Assembly: GCA_900316475.1 (NCBI GenBank)
Contig: ONDA01000008.1
Coordinates: 62,001 to 126,000, forward strand
DNA: 64,000 nt
Direction of reading: 5' to 3'
Source of the DNA: an uncultured Prevotellaceae bacterium
Lineage (GTDB): Bacteria; Bacteroidota; Bacteroidia; Bacteroidales; Bacteroidaceae
Part shown: positions 24,915-34,506 of the stretch, one piece after another
How positions within the stretch are numbered: the stretch's first letter is position 1
Layout: each line of letters starts with the position of its first letter
Position numbers and translations under genes: made by a program
The notes under the pieces: generated by a model
Databases searched by the model: none
What the model saw: the letters and a program-made list of their open reading frames with translations, nothing else
Told to the model about the DNA's origin: nothing

Positions 24915-26867
24915 TTAGTTACGTTTTTCTTTGATTATGCCGTGACGGTATGCGTGTAGCAACTGCTTCAAGTCGCTAATCTGTTCGCACAGTTCACGGC
25001 CTTTGTCGGTATCTGCCACAAGCATACGATGGGTCGACATCTCAACAATCTGTGTCGTTGATTTGATGTCGGTGCCGCGCAGAATGGCATCCTTAGTCGA
25101 GGTGAAGGGTTCGTGCTGCACCAGTTCAAAGCCTCGGCTGTGATAGACAAGTGTGTAGCCAGCTATGCCGGTCTCTTTGTGGTAGGCTTCAGAGAATCCG
25201 CCGTCGATAACCATCAGTCGCCCACCGGCCTTTATAGGGTTCTCACCATTGGAGGCGTGAACAGGAACGTGGCCGTTGATGATGTGGCGATTCTGTCCCT
25301 TGACGCCGAAGGCATCGAGTATTCTGTCGCACACCTCATCATTGTCGCGCAGTCGGAAATAGGCGCCTTTCTCTTCCTTATACGTATCTTTGTCGACCAA
25401 GAAGTAACGTTCGAACGTAGCCATTTTCGACTTGTCGAACAGTGGCGAATCCTTGCCGCACCACAGGTATAGGAAGTAGTCCTTGGCGTATGCCTTTAGG
25501 TCGGGTTCGGTATCGTTTTCAAAGGCGGCACGTACCAGTTGGCCGATGTAAGACATCAGTTCTTTTCCCTGGTATTTTTGTCCGTTAATCTCAACATTCT
25601 TTAGCGAACCGTCTTCGTTCAGTGGTACTGATGCGTGGAAGAGCAGGTTTGAGTTGCAGATGTTATACATACATCCGTGAGAAAGGATGGTCCTTATATG
25701 TTTACGCAACTTTTCTGAGACGCGGAATGAATGGTGCAGCTTCTGCATCAGGTTGGTCTCTTCGGCTGTCAGTTCGGTAAAGCCTGTTGGGAAATGACAT
25801 GATTTCATCTGGTAGTCTTTACCGTTGACAGAGCACACCTGACGTTCTGGGTCAATGGTTTCGAGCATGCAGCGGTCTTCCATCTGCCATTCCGGTCTGC
25901 GGTGGAAGATGCGCGCTTCCTCCTTGAACTGTATGACCGAGATGGCCTTGTGCATCTTGGCAGTCAGCAGGAGCGTCTTCTCATCCATCTTTGTGTTCTT
26001 CAGGAGTTTGGGCATGAACTCCTCGCAGGGGTCATCGCCATAAGCATCGAGCGCAAAAGTGGCGAGTGGCACCAGGTTGATACCATAGCCATCCTCTAAA
26101 GTGGCGAGGTTGGCATAGCGAAGTGATAGTCTTAGCACGTTACAGATACAGGCATCATTGCCAGCAGCCGCTCCCATCCATAGTATGTCGTGATTGCCCC
26201 ACTGTATGTCCCATGAGTTGTAGCGTCGCATGACGTCCAGGATGATATGTGCGCCTGGTCCTCGGTCGTAGATGTCGCCGAGAATATGCAACTGGTCGAT
26301 GGCGAGCCGCTGTATGACATTGCAGATTGCGCAAATGAAATCGTCGGCACGTCCTGTTGAGATAATGGTGTTGACGATGACACTGACGTATGCAGCCTTG
26401 TCTTGGTCGTCAGCGCGTTCGTGTAGCAGTTCCTCAATGATGTACGAGAATTCTTCTGGCAGTGTTTTACGAACTTTCGAGCGTGTGTATTTGGATGAGA
26501 CATCGCGACACACCTTGACAAGCTGGTGTATGGTTATTTGATACCATTCATCAATATCCTGTTCTACAGCCTTGACAAGTTCCAGTTTCTGCTCCGGGTA
26601 ATAGATAAGCGTGCACAGTTCCTTCTTCTCCGACTCACGGATGCTATTGCCGAAGATTTCTCCCACTTTGCGCTTGATGTTTCCTGAAGCATTTTTTAGC
26701 ACATGTTCGAAAGCTTCGTTCTCGCCGTGGATATCGGCCAGAAAGTGTTCCGTACCTTTCGGCAGGTTCATAATGGCCTCCAGGTTGATTATCTCCTTGG
26801 CCGCGTCGGCAACCGTAGGAAACGACTGCGACAGCAGGTTAAGATAGTGCATATCGGTGTTATTCAT
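24915..26867 (-). CDS. fbp: Fructose-1,6-bisphosphatase, class III
   Basis: The 650-residue cytoplasmic enzyme hydrolyses fructose 1,6-bisphosphate in gluconeogenesis. It belongs to the class III type first known from Firmicutes and usual in Bacteroides. The metallophosphoesterase signatures are HILGDIYDRGPGAH and IQWGNHDILWMGAA, with FLADIHGENEAFEH nearer the N-terminus and IINGHVPVHASNGENPIKAG later. The size is normal for the class. Its start overlaps the upstream glycosyltransferase stop by 4 bp. Confidence 0.95.
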   Translation of the reverse strand: MNNTDMHYLNLLSQSFPTVADAAKEIINLEAIMNLPKGTEHFLADIHGENEAFEHVLKNASGNIKRKVGEIFGNSIRESEKKELCTLIYYPEQKLELVKAVEQDIDEWYQITIHQLVKVCRDVSSKYTRSKVRKTLPEEFSYIIEELLHERADDQDKAAYVSVIVNTIISTGRADDFICAICNVIQRLAIDQLHILGDIYDRGPGAHIILDVMRRYNSWDIQWGNHDILWMGAAAGNDACICNVLRLSLRYANLATLEDGYGINLVPLATFALDAYGDDPCEEFMPKLLKNTKMDEKTLLLTAKMHKAISVIQFKEEARIFHRRPEWQMEDRCMLETIDPERQVCSVNGKDYQMKSCHFPTGFTELTAEETNLMQKLHHSFRVSEKLRKHIRTILSHGCMYNICNSNLLFHASVPLNEDGSLKNVEINGQKYQGKELMSYIGQLVRAAFENDTEPDLKAYAKDYFLYLWCGKDSPLFDKSKMATFERYFLVDKDTYKEEKGAYFRLRDNDEVCDRILDAFGVKGQNRHIINGHVPVHASNGENPIKAGGRLMVIDGGFSEAYHKETGIAGYTLVYHSRGFELVQHEPFTSTKDAILRGTDIKSTTQIVEMSTHRMLVADTDKGRELCEQISDLKQLLHAYRHGIIKEKRN

Positions 26868-27853
26868 ATCGTAAGGTGGTTATAAAGATTATTCCGTATC
26901 TTTTGTGTCTTTTTGTCGTCAAGGGGTGTCACGGGTATAAAGCCTTCGTCAATGTCTGTCACTTCCGTCAGCACCTGTAGCAGGCGGCGGAAGAACTTCA
27001 GCAAGTGTCCTTCGTCGAAGGTGTCAACAAGCCATTCTTCGTCGACATCAGGACTTCTCAGGGCACGATCAAGCTCCACAAAATGTCTTATCGTGATTTT
27101 GTTGCGGTGCATCTCGTTGACGATTCCCGCTACATCGTAGGCATTTACCTTCGGCTTCTTATAATCCGTTGGCAGATAACTTTTTATGTTGCTTGTCTCA
27201 ATGTAGTCGTGATGTACGTTCATGACGTGCACGCCTCTGTCCAGTATGGCGCGTATGTTCTCATGGTCGGCATAGATTAATATCCGTCGCCATTCCGTTG
27301 AGTCGACAACAGGTGGCTGTTGAGTAACCCACCGCTTGTCGCCTGTAATGCCAGCTTTCAGTAGCATAGTTATCAATCGGCGGCTATCGTTGCTCATCAG
27401 CTCTATCGTATTGGAGTCCATCACCTTCTTGTACACCTCTTTCGTCTGCTGTGCCATAGCTTCCGGTGTAATAGAGTTGGTAATGACGGCATTACGGATA
27501 ATCTCTGTACGTGGATTCCATCCCAGCTGTTTCAGAGCCTCGGCTTCCATTGTGCCATGTGCTATGACTACGTATGAATATTCCACGAGTCGTCGCTGCC
27601 AAAGCAGCGTCTTGTAAAGTTTCTCACTGAATCGGCGTTCGGAAACGATCCACGGTTCAAGTCCACCGTGAGGCGTGAACACGATACGGGCACCTTGACG
27701 GTGAGCGTGCAGTGCACGTTTCACAACCTTGTAATCCCAGCATCCATGAACGTGTACAATATCTGGCACAGCATCGCCAACCATCTGTCCAAGTATGTCA
27801 ATATGCTTGGCTATCAGTTGGTTGTCTTGGGGGTAAAGATGCTGTATGTTCAT
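26864..27853 (-). CDS. Glycosyltransferase-like protein (GT-B N-domain)
   Basis: The 329-residue protein begins with a region like the N-terminal domain of family 4 glycosyltransferases: DIVHVHGCWDYKVVKRA, then ARIVFTPHGGLEPW and VIAHGTMEAEALKQLG. The usual GT4 C-terminal donor-binding motif (E-x7-E) is not seen. Instead the second half (about 150-329) has no family I recognise and is rich in charged helices. It may be a divergent or specialised transferase. It follows a family 2 transferase by 15 bp and overlaps fbp by 4 bp. Acceptor and donor are unknown. Confidence 0.62.
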   Translation of the reverse strand: MNIQHLYPQDNQLIAKHIDILGQMVGDAVPDIVHVHGCWDYKVVKRALHAHRQGARIVFTPHGGLEPWIVSERRFSEKLYKTLLWQRRLVEYSYVVIAHGTMEAEALKQLGWNPRTEIIRNAVITNSITPEAMAQQTKEVYKKVMDSNTIELMSNDSRRLITMLLKAGITGDKRWVTQQPPVVDSTEWRRILIYADHENIRAILDRGVHVMNVHHDYIETSNIKSYLPTDYKKPKVNAYDVAGIVNEMHRNKITIRHFVELDRALRSPDVDEEWLVDTFDEGHLLKFFRRLLQVLTEVTDIDEGFIPVTPLDDKKTQKIRNNLYNHLTI

Positions 27854-27868
27854 GAATGTTGTCTTGTC

Positions 27869-28486
27869 TTAGTGTTCTTTAGGTACTTGCAGCTTAGGTG
27901 ATACGATAAAGAATCGCAGCAGTTCGTGGGCGTGGTCAGCGCGGACGACGATGAAGTCATAGCTTGTGTCTGGCTGCAGGTGCAGCATCCAGCTGCTATG
28001 GCCTTCATTCTCGCGCCTCCGCTCAGCTCTGGTAATGATTTGCTTAGCCTTCTCGATGTCCTCATACGTTTTCAGTCGTACGTCGCCAGTCTTCTTGTTG
28101 ATGTAGCCCAACAGCAGCACCCATGGTTGGCACGCGAATTCGCTTAGCTCTTCGAGCCATTGTTCTGAGAATGACGTTGTGGCAATGTCAGCAAAGACTA
28201 TCCAGTCGTTCTTGGATGCTTTGACGCCGATGGAATATGCCAGTCTTCGGCGATTGCGCTGGAATTGGTATGTGGGGATGAAGGTAGAGTATAGCCGATC
28301 GTTTTCTGCTTTCTGTTGTTTCAGAAAATCGCTGCTGTCGTCAGTAGAGTGTTCGTCGACCACAACGACCTCAAAACTGTCATATTTCTGACCGAGCAAT
28401 GCGGGCAGATTGGCTTTGAGATCATCGCTTTGGTCGCGAACGGCGATGACGATGCTGAACGATGGCTTCTTTTCAGACATATTCAT
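27869..28486 (-). CDS. Family 2 glycosyltransferase
   Basis: This 205-residue protein has a GT-A fold start, SFSIVIAVRDQSDDLKANLP, and the nucleotide-sugar-binding segment FEVVVVDEHSTDDSSDFL. A further conserved-looking patch is DWIVFADIATTSFSEQWLEE, where the DxD motif of the family appears as DIA rather than a clear DxD. The protein is short for the family, so it may be a minimal or impaired enzyme. It lies 15 bp after lysA. Envelope glycan synthesis is the likely area; the substrate is not visible. Confidence 0.7.
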   Translation of the reverse strand: MNMSEKKPSFSIVIAVRDQSDDLKANLPALLGQKYDSFEVVVVDEHSTDDSSDFLKQQKAENDRLYSTFIPTYQFQRNRRRLAYSIGVKASKNDWIVFADIATTSFSEQWLEELSEFACQPWVLLLGYINKKTGDVRLKTYEDIEKAKQIITRAERRRENEGHSSWMLHLQPDTSYDFIVVRADHAHELLRFFIVSPKLQVPKEH

Positions 28487-28501
28487 TCCTTTTTTTACTC
28501 T

Positions 28502-29659
28502 TTACAATTCGTCGCTGGTATATCCTATAGGCAGTTGGCGGCAGTTATAGCCAGAAGCCATAATCTCGCCGTAGGCACCGGCCGAACGGATAGCTAACAG
28601 ATCGCCGCGCTTGGTCGCGTCAAGATCAATCTGCTTGGCAAACACATCCGTTGATTCACAGATGGGTCCCACCACGTCGTAGGTCTCTTTGGGCTCGTTG
28701 CTACAGATGTTCTCTATCTTATGGTATGCCTGATAGAGGGCAGGCCGAATAAGGTCAGGAAATCCTGCGTCGACAATGGCAAACTGCTTCACAGCTCCCT
28801 TCTTTATATATAAGGTTCGCGTGATAAGACTGCCACACTGTGCAACGACGGCCCGGCCAAGTTCGAAATGCAGGGTCTGTCCCGGGCGCAGCTTCAACTT
28901 TTTGGCATAGGTTTCAAAATAAGCCTTGAAGTCGGGTAGGGGGACACGATTCGGGTGCTCGTAGTCGACCCCCAGACCGCCGCCCACGTTGATGTGCTCC
29001 ACGCGGATGCGGTGAAGTTCTAACTCGTCCTGCAGTTCGTTGATGCGGTTGCAGAGTGCCTGGAAATCACCCATGTCGAGAATCTGACTGCCGATGTGGA
29101 AGTGCAGGCCTACGACATGGACATTCTTCAGCTGGTTAGCGTGCTCGATGACGGGCACCATGTCTCGCATGGCAATGCCGAACTTGTTCTCGGCCAGTCC
29201 GGTGGTAATGTTAGCATGTGTGTGAGCCCCCACGTTGGGATTCAGTCTGAAGGCTACGCGTGCAACTTTTCCCTTGGCAGCAGCCAGTTCGTTGATGATT
29301 TCCAGTTCGGGGATGCTCTCGACATTGAAGCAGAATATGTCGCGATCCAATCCGAGATTGATTTCCCAATCAGCCTTGCCAACGCCAGCAAAGACAATCT
29401 TCGAGCCAGGGAACCCGGCGCGTATTGAAGCCTCAATTTCGCCACCGCTGACACAGTCGGCGCCCAATCCTGCCTCACGGATGATGGTGAGCAGTTTTGG
29501 GTTGGCGTTAGCCTTCACTGCATAGTGTACGTTCCAGCCTTCGTGTCGGCTGGTTTCTGCATTGATGGCGTGTAGTGTCTGACGCAGCAATTCTGTATCG
29601 TAGTAGTAGAATGGCGTCCTTAGTGTCTGAAACCTGTCTACGGGGAATATACCTTTCAT
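28502..29659 (-). CDS. lysA: Diaminopimelate decarboxylase
   Basis: The 385-residue PLP enzyme converts meso-diaminopimelate to L-lysine. The PLP lysine lies in VHYAVKANANPKLL, followed by GLGADCVSGGEIEAS, HFHIGSQILDM, the Gly-rich phosphate site VGGGLGVDYEHP, and the catalytic Cys in GPICESTDVF. It sits 18 bp downstream of aspartokinase, so the first and last steps of lysine synthesis are adjacent here. Confidence 0.96.
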   Translation of the reverse strand: MKGIFPVDRFQTLRTPFYYYDTELLRQTLHAINAETSRHEGWNVHYAVKANANPKLLTIIREAGLGADCVSGGEIEASIRAGFPGSKIVFAGVGKADWEINLGLDRDIFCFNVESIPELEIINELAAAKGKVARVAFRLNPNVGAHTHANITTGLAENKFGIAMRDMVPVIEHANQLKNVHVVGLHFHIGSQILDMGDFQALCNRINELQDELELHRIRVEHINVGGGLGVDYEHPNRVPLPDFKAYFETYAKKLKLRPGQTLHFELGRAVVAQCGSLITRTLYIKKGAVKQFAIVDAGFPDLIRPALYQAYHKIENICSNEPKETYDVVGPICESTDVFAKQIDLDATKRGDLLAIRSAGAYGEIMASGYNCRQLPIGYTSDEL

Positions 29660-29677
29660 GTTTGTGTTGTGTGTGTG

Positions 29678-30994
29678 TTAATTAAACAGGTTGTCGCTCA
29701 GGCTCTGGAGGGCACGCTTCTTGTCTTCCTCTTTGATGAGGAATGAGATGTTGTAGTTCGAACCACCATAGGAAATCATGCGCACGGGAATATTCTTAAG
29801 GGCGTCCATAACTCGTGTTTCAAAACCGATGTTCGACCAGTCGAGGTCGCCGACGACGCAGATGATGCACATGCCTGTGTCGACGGTAACAGTACCATAC
29901 TTCTTCAGCTCGTCGACAATCTCGCCGAGGTGAGTGGAGTTGTCGATACTCATCGAGACGCCGACCTCAGAGGTACACACCATGTCGATAGGTGTCTGGT
30001 AAGACTCGAAAATCTCAAAGACCTTGCGCAGGAATCCTGTTGCCAGGAGCATGCGGCTCGACTTGATTTTAATGGCGATGATATTGTCCTTGGCAGCCAC
30101 GGCCTTAATCTTGCCGTATTCTGTCTGATTCGAGATGGTGGTACCCTTAGCGTCGGGGTCCATCGTGTTCAGCAGTCTGACGGGGATGCCGGCATATTTA
30201 GCGGGCTGGACACACGTCGGGTGCAGGATCTTGGCGCCGAAGTAAGCCAGCTCTGCAGCCTCTTCGAACTGCAGCTGGTGTACGGGTTGCGTCTTGTCTA
30301 CCACACGCGGGTCGTTGTTGTGCATACCGTCGATGTCGGTCCAGATTTGGATTTCCTCAGCGTTCAGTGCAGCACCGATGAGCGAAGCGGTGTAGTCAGA
30401 ACCGCCGCGCTGCAGGTTGTCTACCTCGCCGTAGGCATTGCGGCAGATGAATCCTTGCGTGATATACACCTGCTGGCCCTCGTTCTCCTGCATGATGGCT
30501 CCCAGCTTTTCCTTGATGTAGACGGGGTCGGGCTCGGCGTTCTTGTCAGTACGCATGAAGTCGAGAGCGTTGAGCAATACAGCCTTGATGCCCTGCTCCT
30601 TCATATAGTTCACCACCATGTTGGTCGACATCATCTCGCCCTGTGCCACGATGGCCTTTTCCTCGAACGAGGTGAAAATATCCTTGGTGAACGAGCGCAG
30701 ATAGTTGAACTCGTCCTTCAGGAAGTCGCGGGTGGTCTGTTTGGCATCATCCTTGGTGAAGAGCTCATCTATGTGCTTCATGTACTTCGACTCCAATCGG
30801 TTGATAACCTCGTTGGCGCCGTCGGCATTCTTTTTGTAGAGATAGTCAGAGATTTCCACCAGCGAGTTGGTGGTTCCCGACATAGCCGAGAGGACAACGA
30901 ATACCGGCTCGCCGCTCTTGGTGACGAGATTTGTAACCTCTTTCATTCTTTGCGGCGTTCCTACTGACGTGCCGCCGAATTTCATTACTTTCAT
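29678..30994 (-). CDS. lysC: Aspartokinase
   Basis: The 438-residue kinase phosphorylates L-aspartate, the first step to lysine, threonine and methionine. The N-terminal kinase signature is MKVMKFGGTSVGTPQRM, with RGGSDYTASLIGAAL and EIQIWTDIDGMHNNDPR further on. The last 140 or so residues form tandem ACT domains (VAAKDNIIAIKIKSSRML, then CIICVVGDLDW), which usually bind the inhibitory amino acid. It is a single-function form, not fused to homoserine dehydrogenase. It lies between ftsE and lysA. Confidence 0.95.
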   Translation of the reverse strand: MKVMKFGGTSVGTPQRMKEVTNLVTKSGEPVFVVLSAMSGTTNSLVEISDYLYKKNADGANEVINRLESKYMKHIDELFTKDDAKQTTRDFLKDEFNYLRSFTKDIFTSFEEKAIVAQGEMMSTNMVVNYMKEQGIKAVLLNALDFMRTDKNAEPDPVYIKEKLGAIMQENEGQQVYITQGFICRNAYGEVDNLQRGGSDYTASLIGAALNAEEIQIWTDIDGMHNNDPRVVDKTQPVHQLQFEEAAELAYFGAKILHPTCVQPAKYAGIPVRLLNTMDPDAKGTTISNQTEYGKIKAVAAKDNIIAIKIKSSRMLLATGFLRKVFEIFESYQTPIDMVCTSEVGVSMSIDNSTHLGEIVDELKKYGTVTVDTGMCIICVVGDLDWSNIGFETRVMDALKNIPVRMISYGGSNYNISFLIKEEDKKRALQSLSDNLFN

Positions 30995-31022
30995 AGTCTT
31001 TTTCTATTTAGTTTTTAATTTC

Positions 31023-31727
31023 TTAATTCTCCTCTGACAGCGACATCTGGTTGTAGTCGCCAGTTACTTCCTCAAGTCCACGTTCGCTGCAATGATAGAC
31101 AATGCCCGGATATTTGTTGAGCAACGCCCGGTCGTGTGTGGTAAGGATGACGGCCGTGCCTGTCTGCGATATTTCACGAAGCAGATTGATGATGTTCTCG
31201 GAAGTCTCATTGTCGAGACTGGCTGTCGGCTCGTCGGCAATTATCAGCTGTGGACTGTTCAGCAGTGCGCGTGCAATGGCGATGCGCTGCTGTTCGCCTC
31301 CCGACAGCTCATGGGGCAGACGGTTTTTCATGCTGCTCATACTTACCTGTTTCAACACCTCGTCAATGCGTTGGTCGATGCTGTCCTTGTCATTCCATCC
31401 GGTAGCTTTCAGGACGAAGCGCAGATTCTGATAGACGGAGCGGTCGCTCAGCAACTGGAAATCCTGGAAGATGATGCCCATCTTGCGGCGCAGTTCCGGA
31501 ACTTGCTTGCGGCGTATTGTTAACAGGTCGTAGTTTAAGACGGTAGCCTCGTCGGCTTCGTCGATGTCTATTTCCTGATAGATGGTTTTCAGCAGCGAGC
31601 TCTTGCCTGAGCCCACACGTCCGATGAGATATACGAACTCTCCCTCGTCAACGTGGAAGTTGACGTTGTCCATCACGGTTTCTCCGTCGCTATGGCGTAT
31701 GTTGACGTTTTTGTAATTGACTAACAT
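31023..31727 (-). CDS. ftsE: Cell-division ABC transporter ATP-binding protein FtsE
   Basis: This 234-residue ABC ATPase has Walker A GRVGSGKSS, the Q-loop region GIIFQDFQLLSDRSVYQNL, signature LSGGEQQRIAIARAL and Walker B LIIADEPTASLD. The wording of these segments is closest to FtsE, which pairs with FtsX at the division site and controls peptidoglycan hydrolases. No ftsX lies beside it; in Bacteroidetes ftsE and ftsX are often apart. A LolD/MacB-type ATPase is the alternative. It lies 17 bp after hisIE. Confidence 0.85.
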   Translation of the reverse strand: MLVNYKNVNIRHSDGETVMDNVNFHVDEGEFVYLIGRVGSGKSSLLKTIYQEIDIDEADEATVLNYDLLTIRRKQVPELRRKMGIIFQDFQLLSDRSVYQNLRFVLKATGWNDKDSIDQRIDEVLKQVSMSSMKNRLPHELSGGEQQRIAIARALLNSPQLIIADEPTASLDNETSENIINLLREISQTGTAVILTTHDRALLNKYPGIVYHCSERGLEEVTGDYNQMSLSEEN

Positions 31728-31744
31728 CTTCTCTGCTTTTTTAC

Positions 31745-32392
31745 TTATTCCATAGTGCCGGCAGCCTTTGCTTCACGGCGTTTCTTGTCCCAATTAGGGT
31801 CGTGGCGCTTGGCCAGTTCTGCGGCGACGTCTTCAATGCGCATCCCCTTGCTGGTAAGCAGCACGATGAGGTGGTAGAGCATGTCGGAGGCTTCGTACAC
31901 CAGTTTCTCATCCGACCCGTTGGTGGCTTCTATGACCGTCTCAAGCGCTTCTTCGCCCACCTTCTGTGCCATACGGTTCACACCGTCCTTGAAGAGTTTT
32001 GTGGTATAGCTGCCTTCCGGCATTTCCTCATGGCGGCGGTTGATGAAGTCCTGAAGCTCGGTGAGGAAGAGTAGCGGGTTCTGCTCGTTGGTCTCTCCCC
32101 AGCAGGTGTCCGTACCTTTGTGGCACGTCGGCCCGTCGGGAATGGCCTGTACGAGTAGCGTGTCGTTATCGCAGTCAATCTTGATGCCGACCAGGTTCAG
32201 GAAGTTGCCGCTGGTCTCTCCTTTCGTCCAGAGGCAGTTGCGTGAACGGCTCCAGAAGGTTACCTTCTTCGTTTCTATCGTTTTATCGTAGGCCTCCTGG
32301 TTCATGTAGCCTAACATCAGCACGTTCTTCGTCTTGGCATCCTGGATGATGGCAGGCACAAGCCCGCCGCACTTTTCAAAGTCTATCTTCAT
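31745..32392 (-). CDS. hisI: Bifunctional phosphoribosyl-AMP cyclohydrolase / phosphoribosyl-ATP pyrophosphatase
   Basis: The 215-residue fusion (HisIE) performs steps 2 and 3 of histidine synthesis. The HisI half (about 1-110) has [33 protein letters not shown] and the metal-binding [14 protein letters not shown]. The HisE half (about 115-205) has [16 protein letters not shown] and [14 protein letters not shown] with the usual acidic metal ligands. Its start overlaps hisF by 4 bp. The fused form is normal in Bacteroidetes. Confidence 0.96.
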   Translation of the reverse strand: MKIDFEKCGGLVPAIIQDAKTKNVLMLGYMNQEAYDKTIETKKVTFWSRSRNCLWTKGETSGNFLNLVGIKIDCDNDTLLVQAIPDGPTCHKGTDTCWGETNEQNPLLFLTELQDFINRRHEEMPEGSYTTKLFKDGVNRMAQKVGEEALETVIEATNGSDEKLVYEASDMLYHLIVLLTSKGMRIEDVAAELAKRHDPNWDKKRREAKAAGTME

Positions 32393-33177
32393 AATCTTAC
32401 GTTTATTCCTTCTTGTTTCAAATATTTTTTCAGTTCGGGTACGGGAATCTCGCCGAAGTGGAAAACGCTGGCTGCCAGGGCGGCATCGGCATGTCCCTCG
32501 GTGAAAACGTCGCGGAAGTGTTCGCGCTTGCCTGCGCCACCACTGGCAATGATGGGTATCGACAGGCTGTCGGCCAGTTCGCGCAGGGCTTCGTTGGCGT
32601 AGCCCTCCTTCACGCCGTCATGGTTCATCGAGGTGAAGAGAATCTCGCCGGCACCGCGTTCCTGCGCCTCGTGGGCCCATTCAAAGAGTCCGCGCTCCGT
32701 CCGCTCCCGACCGCCTTTCAGGTAGCAGTGCCAACGGCCACTGGCAGGCGCGCCAGCGGTAGTGCCGTCTTCATCGAGGCGGGCGTCAATGGCACAGACG
32801 CACACCTGCGAGCCGAACCGGTTGGCAATCTCGTCAATCAGTTCCGGGCGGCGTATGGCGGCACTGTTCACGCTCACCTTGTCGGCACCGGCATAGAGCA
32901 GCCGTTCTACGTCGGCCAGTTCATTGATGCCGCCGCCAACGGTAAAGGGTATGTTGATTTCTTTTGCCACTCGTGTCACCATGTCTGTGAAGGTCTTGCG
33001 GCCTTCAAAGCTGGCTGTGATATCGAGGAAGCAGAGTTCGTCAGCACCTTGCTCTGAGTAAGCCTTTCCCAGTTCCACAGGGTCGCCCGCACTCCTCAGG
33101 TTGACGAAGTTGGTGCCCTTGACGGTCTCGCCGTCCTTCACGTCGAGGCAGGGTATGATTCGTTTTGCTAATGACAT
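32389..33177 (-). CDS. hisF: Imidazole glycerol phosphate synthase, cyclase subunit
   Basis: This 262-residue beta/alpha barrel works with HisH to form imidazole glycerol phosphate and AICAR from PRFAR. The catalytic aspartates lie in [16 protein letters not shown] and [32 protein letters not shown] and [13 protein letters not shown] are the phosphate-binding loops. A slightly long loop ([18 protein letters not shown]) follows the second Asp. It lies 10 bp downstream of hisA. Confidence 0.96.
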   Translation of the reverse strand: MSLAKRIIPCLDVKDGETVKGTNFVNLRSAGDPVELGKAYSEQGADELCFLDITASFEGRKTFTDMVTRVAKEINIPFTVGGGINELADVERLLYAGADKVSVNSAAIRRPELIDEIANRFGSQVCVCAIDARLDEDGTTAGAPASGRWHCYLKGGRERTERGLFEWAHEAQERGAGEILFTSMNHDGVKEGYANEALRELADSLSIPIIASGGAGKREHFRDVFTEGHADAALAASVFHFGEIPVPELKKYLKQEGINVRL

Positions 33178-33187
33178 AAGTACTTTT

Positions 33188-33922
33188 TTAGACAGGAGTA
33201 CAAGAGTACATTTTTATTAACGCATTTAGGTCGATGCGACCTTCGTAGATAGCTTTGCCGAAGACGACGGCGGGAATGCCGGCCTTGTCGAGCGCCTTGA
33301 TGTCGTCGATGCTCGACACGCCGCCGCTGGCAATGAGGTGTAGCTGCGGGTAGGCCGCCATCACCTGCTGGTACAGTCCTGTGGCGGGACCTGCCAGCGT
33401 GCCGTCCTTCGAAATCTCCGTGCAGAGCACCGTCTTGACACCGGCGTCGATGTATTTTCTGAGGAAGGGCAGCAGGTCTTCCGTAGAGTCCTCCTTCCAG
33501 CCGTTGATGCTGATTTTCCCGTTGCGCACGTCGGCACCCAGTATCATGCGGTCGGCACCGTATTTCTTGAGCCATCCCACAAACAGTTCGGGTTGTGTGA
33601 CGGCGATGCTGCCGACGGTCACCATCGCGGCTCCTGCCTCGAAGGCTTTTTCTATATCCTCGTCGGTCTTGATGCCGCCGCCGAAGTCCACCGTCAGGTG
33701 CGTTTCCGTCGAGATACGCCGGAGTACGCCGGCATTGACGATATGCTTCGACTTGGCACCGTCGAGGTCGACGACGTGCAGTCGCTTGAAGCCCAGTTGC
33801 TCAAACTCTTTGGCAACCTCGGCCGGTGAGTCGCGGTAGACGGTCTTCTGGTCGTAGTCGCCTTTCGTCAGACGCACGCATTGTCCGTCGATAATGTCTA
33901 TGGCGGGTATCAGTTCTATCAT
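33188..33922 (-). CDS. hisA: ProFAR isomerase (HisA)
   Basis: The 244-residue barrel enzyme isomerises ProFAR to PRFAR. The catalytic Asp is in [20 protein letters not shown], the second Asp is in [16 protein letters not shown], and the phosphate loops are [20 protein letters not shown] and [16 protein letters not shown]. Length and order are normal. Its start overlaps hisH by 4 bp. HisA and HisF are related barrels; the start motif and neighbours separate them here. Confidence 0.95.
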   Translation of the reverse strand: MIELIPAIDIIDGQCVRLTKGDYDQKTVYRDSPAEVAKEFEQLGFKRLHVVDLDGAKSKHIVNAGVLRRISTETHLTVDFGGGIKTDEDIEKAFEAGAAMVTVGSIAVTQPELFVGWLKKYGADRMILGADVRNGKISINGWKEDSTEDLLPFLRKYIDAGVKTVLCTEISKDGTLAGPATGLYQQVMAAYPQLHLIASGGVSSIDDIKALDKAGIPAVVFGKAIYEGRIDLNALIKMYSCTPV

Positions 33923-34506
33923 ATTGCTAAGAAGTTTTTGATGATTTGCTCACCCACGCGTCCGCTCTTTTCCGGATGAAACTGGCAGGTGTAGAAGTTG
34001 TCTTTGTGCATGGCGGCAGAGTAGGGCAGGATGTAGTCGGCCGTGGCGACGGTCTCGCTGCAAAGGGGGATGTAGTAGCTGTGGACGAAGTAGACGTATT
34101 CGCCCTCAAGGCCCTGCATCAGCGGCGATTTGGTGTCGTAGATTGCGTTCCAGCCCATGCACGGCACCTTGTCCTCATGGCGCTGCGGCTGGAACCGCTT
34201 TACCTCAGCGTCGAACACGCCGATGCAGTCTACGTCGCCTTCCTCCGAGTGGCGGCAGAGCAGTTGCTGACCGATGCAGATACCCAGTACGGGCTGCTGC
34301 AGGTTGCGGATGACCTCGTCTAAGCGGCGTGCCTTCAGGTACTCCATAGCCCCGCTGGCTTCGCCCTGTCCGGGAAACAGCACGCGGTCGGCCTTCATCA
34401 GTTCCTCGGCGTCGTCCGTCAGCAGCGGCTCAATGCCCAGTCGCTTCAGGGCGTTCACCACTGAATAGACGTTTCCCGCGTTATATTTTACGATTGCAAC
34501 GTTCAT
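33919..34506 (-). CDS. hisH: Imidazole glycerol phosphate synthase, glutamine amidotransferase subunit
   Basis: The 195-residue class I glutaminase supplies ammonia to HisF. The catalytic Cys is in PVLGICIGQQLLC and the His-Glu pair in CQFHPEKSGRVGEQIIKNFL. The N-terminus VAIVKYNAGNVYSVVNALKR is typical. In most HisH proteins the elbow reads GICLGMQ, so GICIGQQ is a mild variant. Both ends overlap neighbours by 4 bp (purU and hisA). Confidence 0.95.
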   Translation of the reverse strand: MNVAIVKYNAGNVYSVVNALKRLGIEPLLTDDAEELMKADRVLFPGQGEASGAMEYLKARRLDEVIRNLQQPVLGICIGQQLLCRHSEEGDVDCIGVFDAEVKRFQPQRHEDKVPCMGWNAIYDTKSPLMQGLEGEYVYFVHSYYIPLCSETVATADYILPYSAAMHKDNFYTCQFHPEKSGRVGEQIIKNFLAI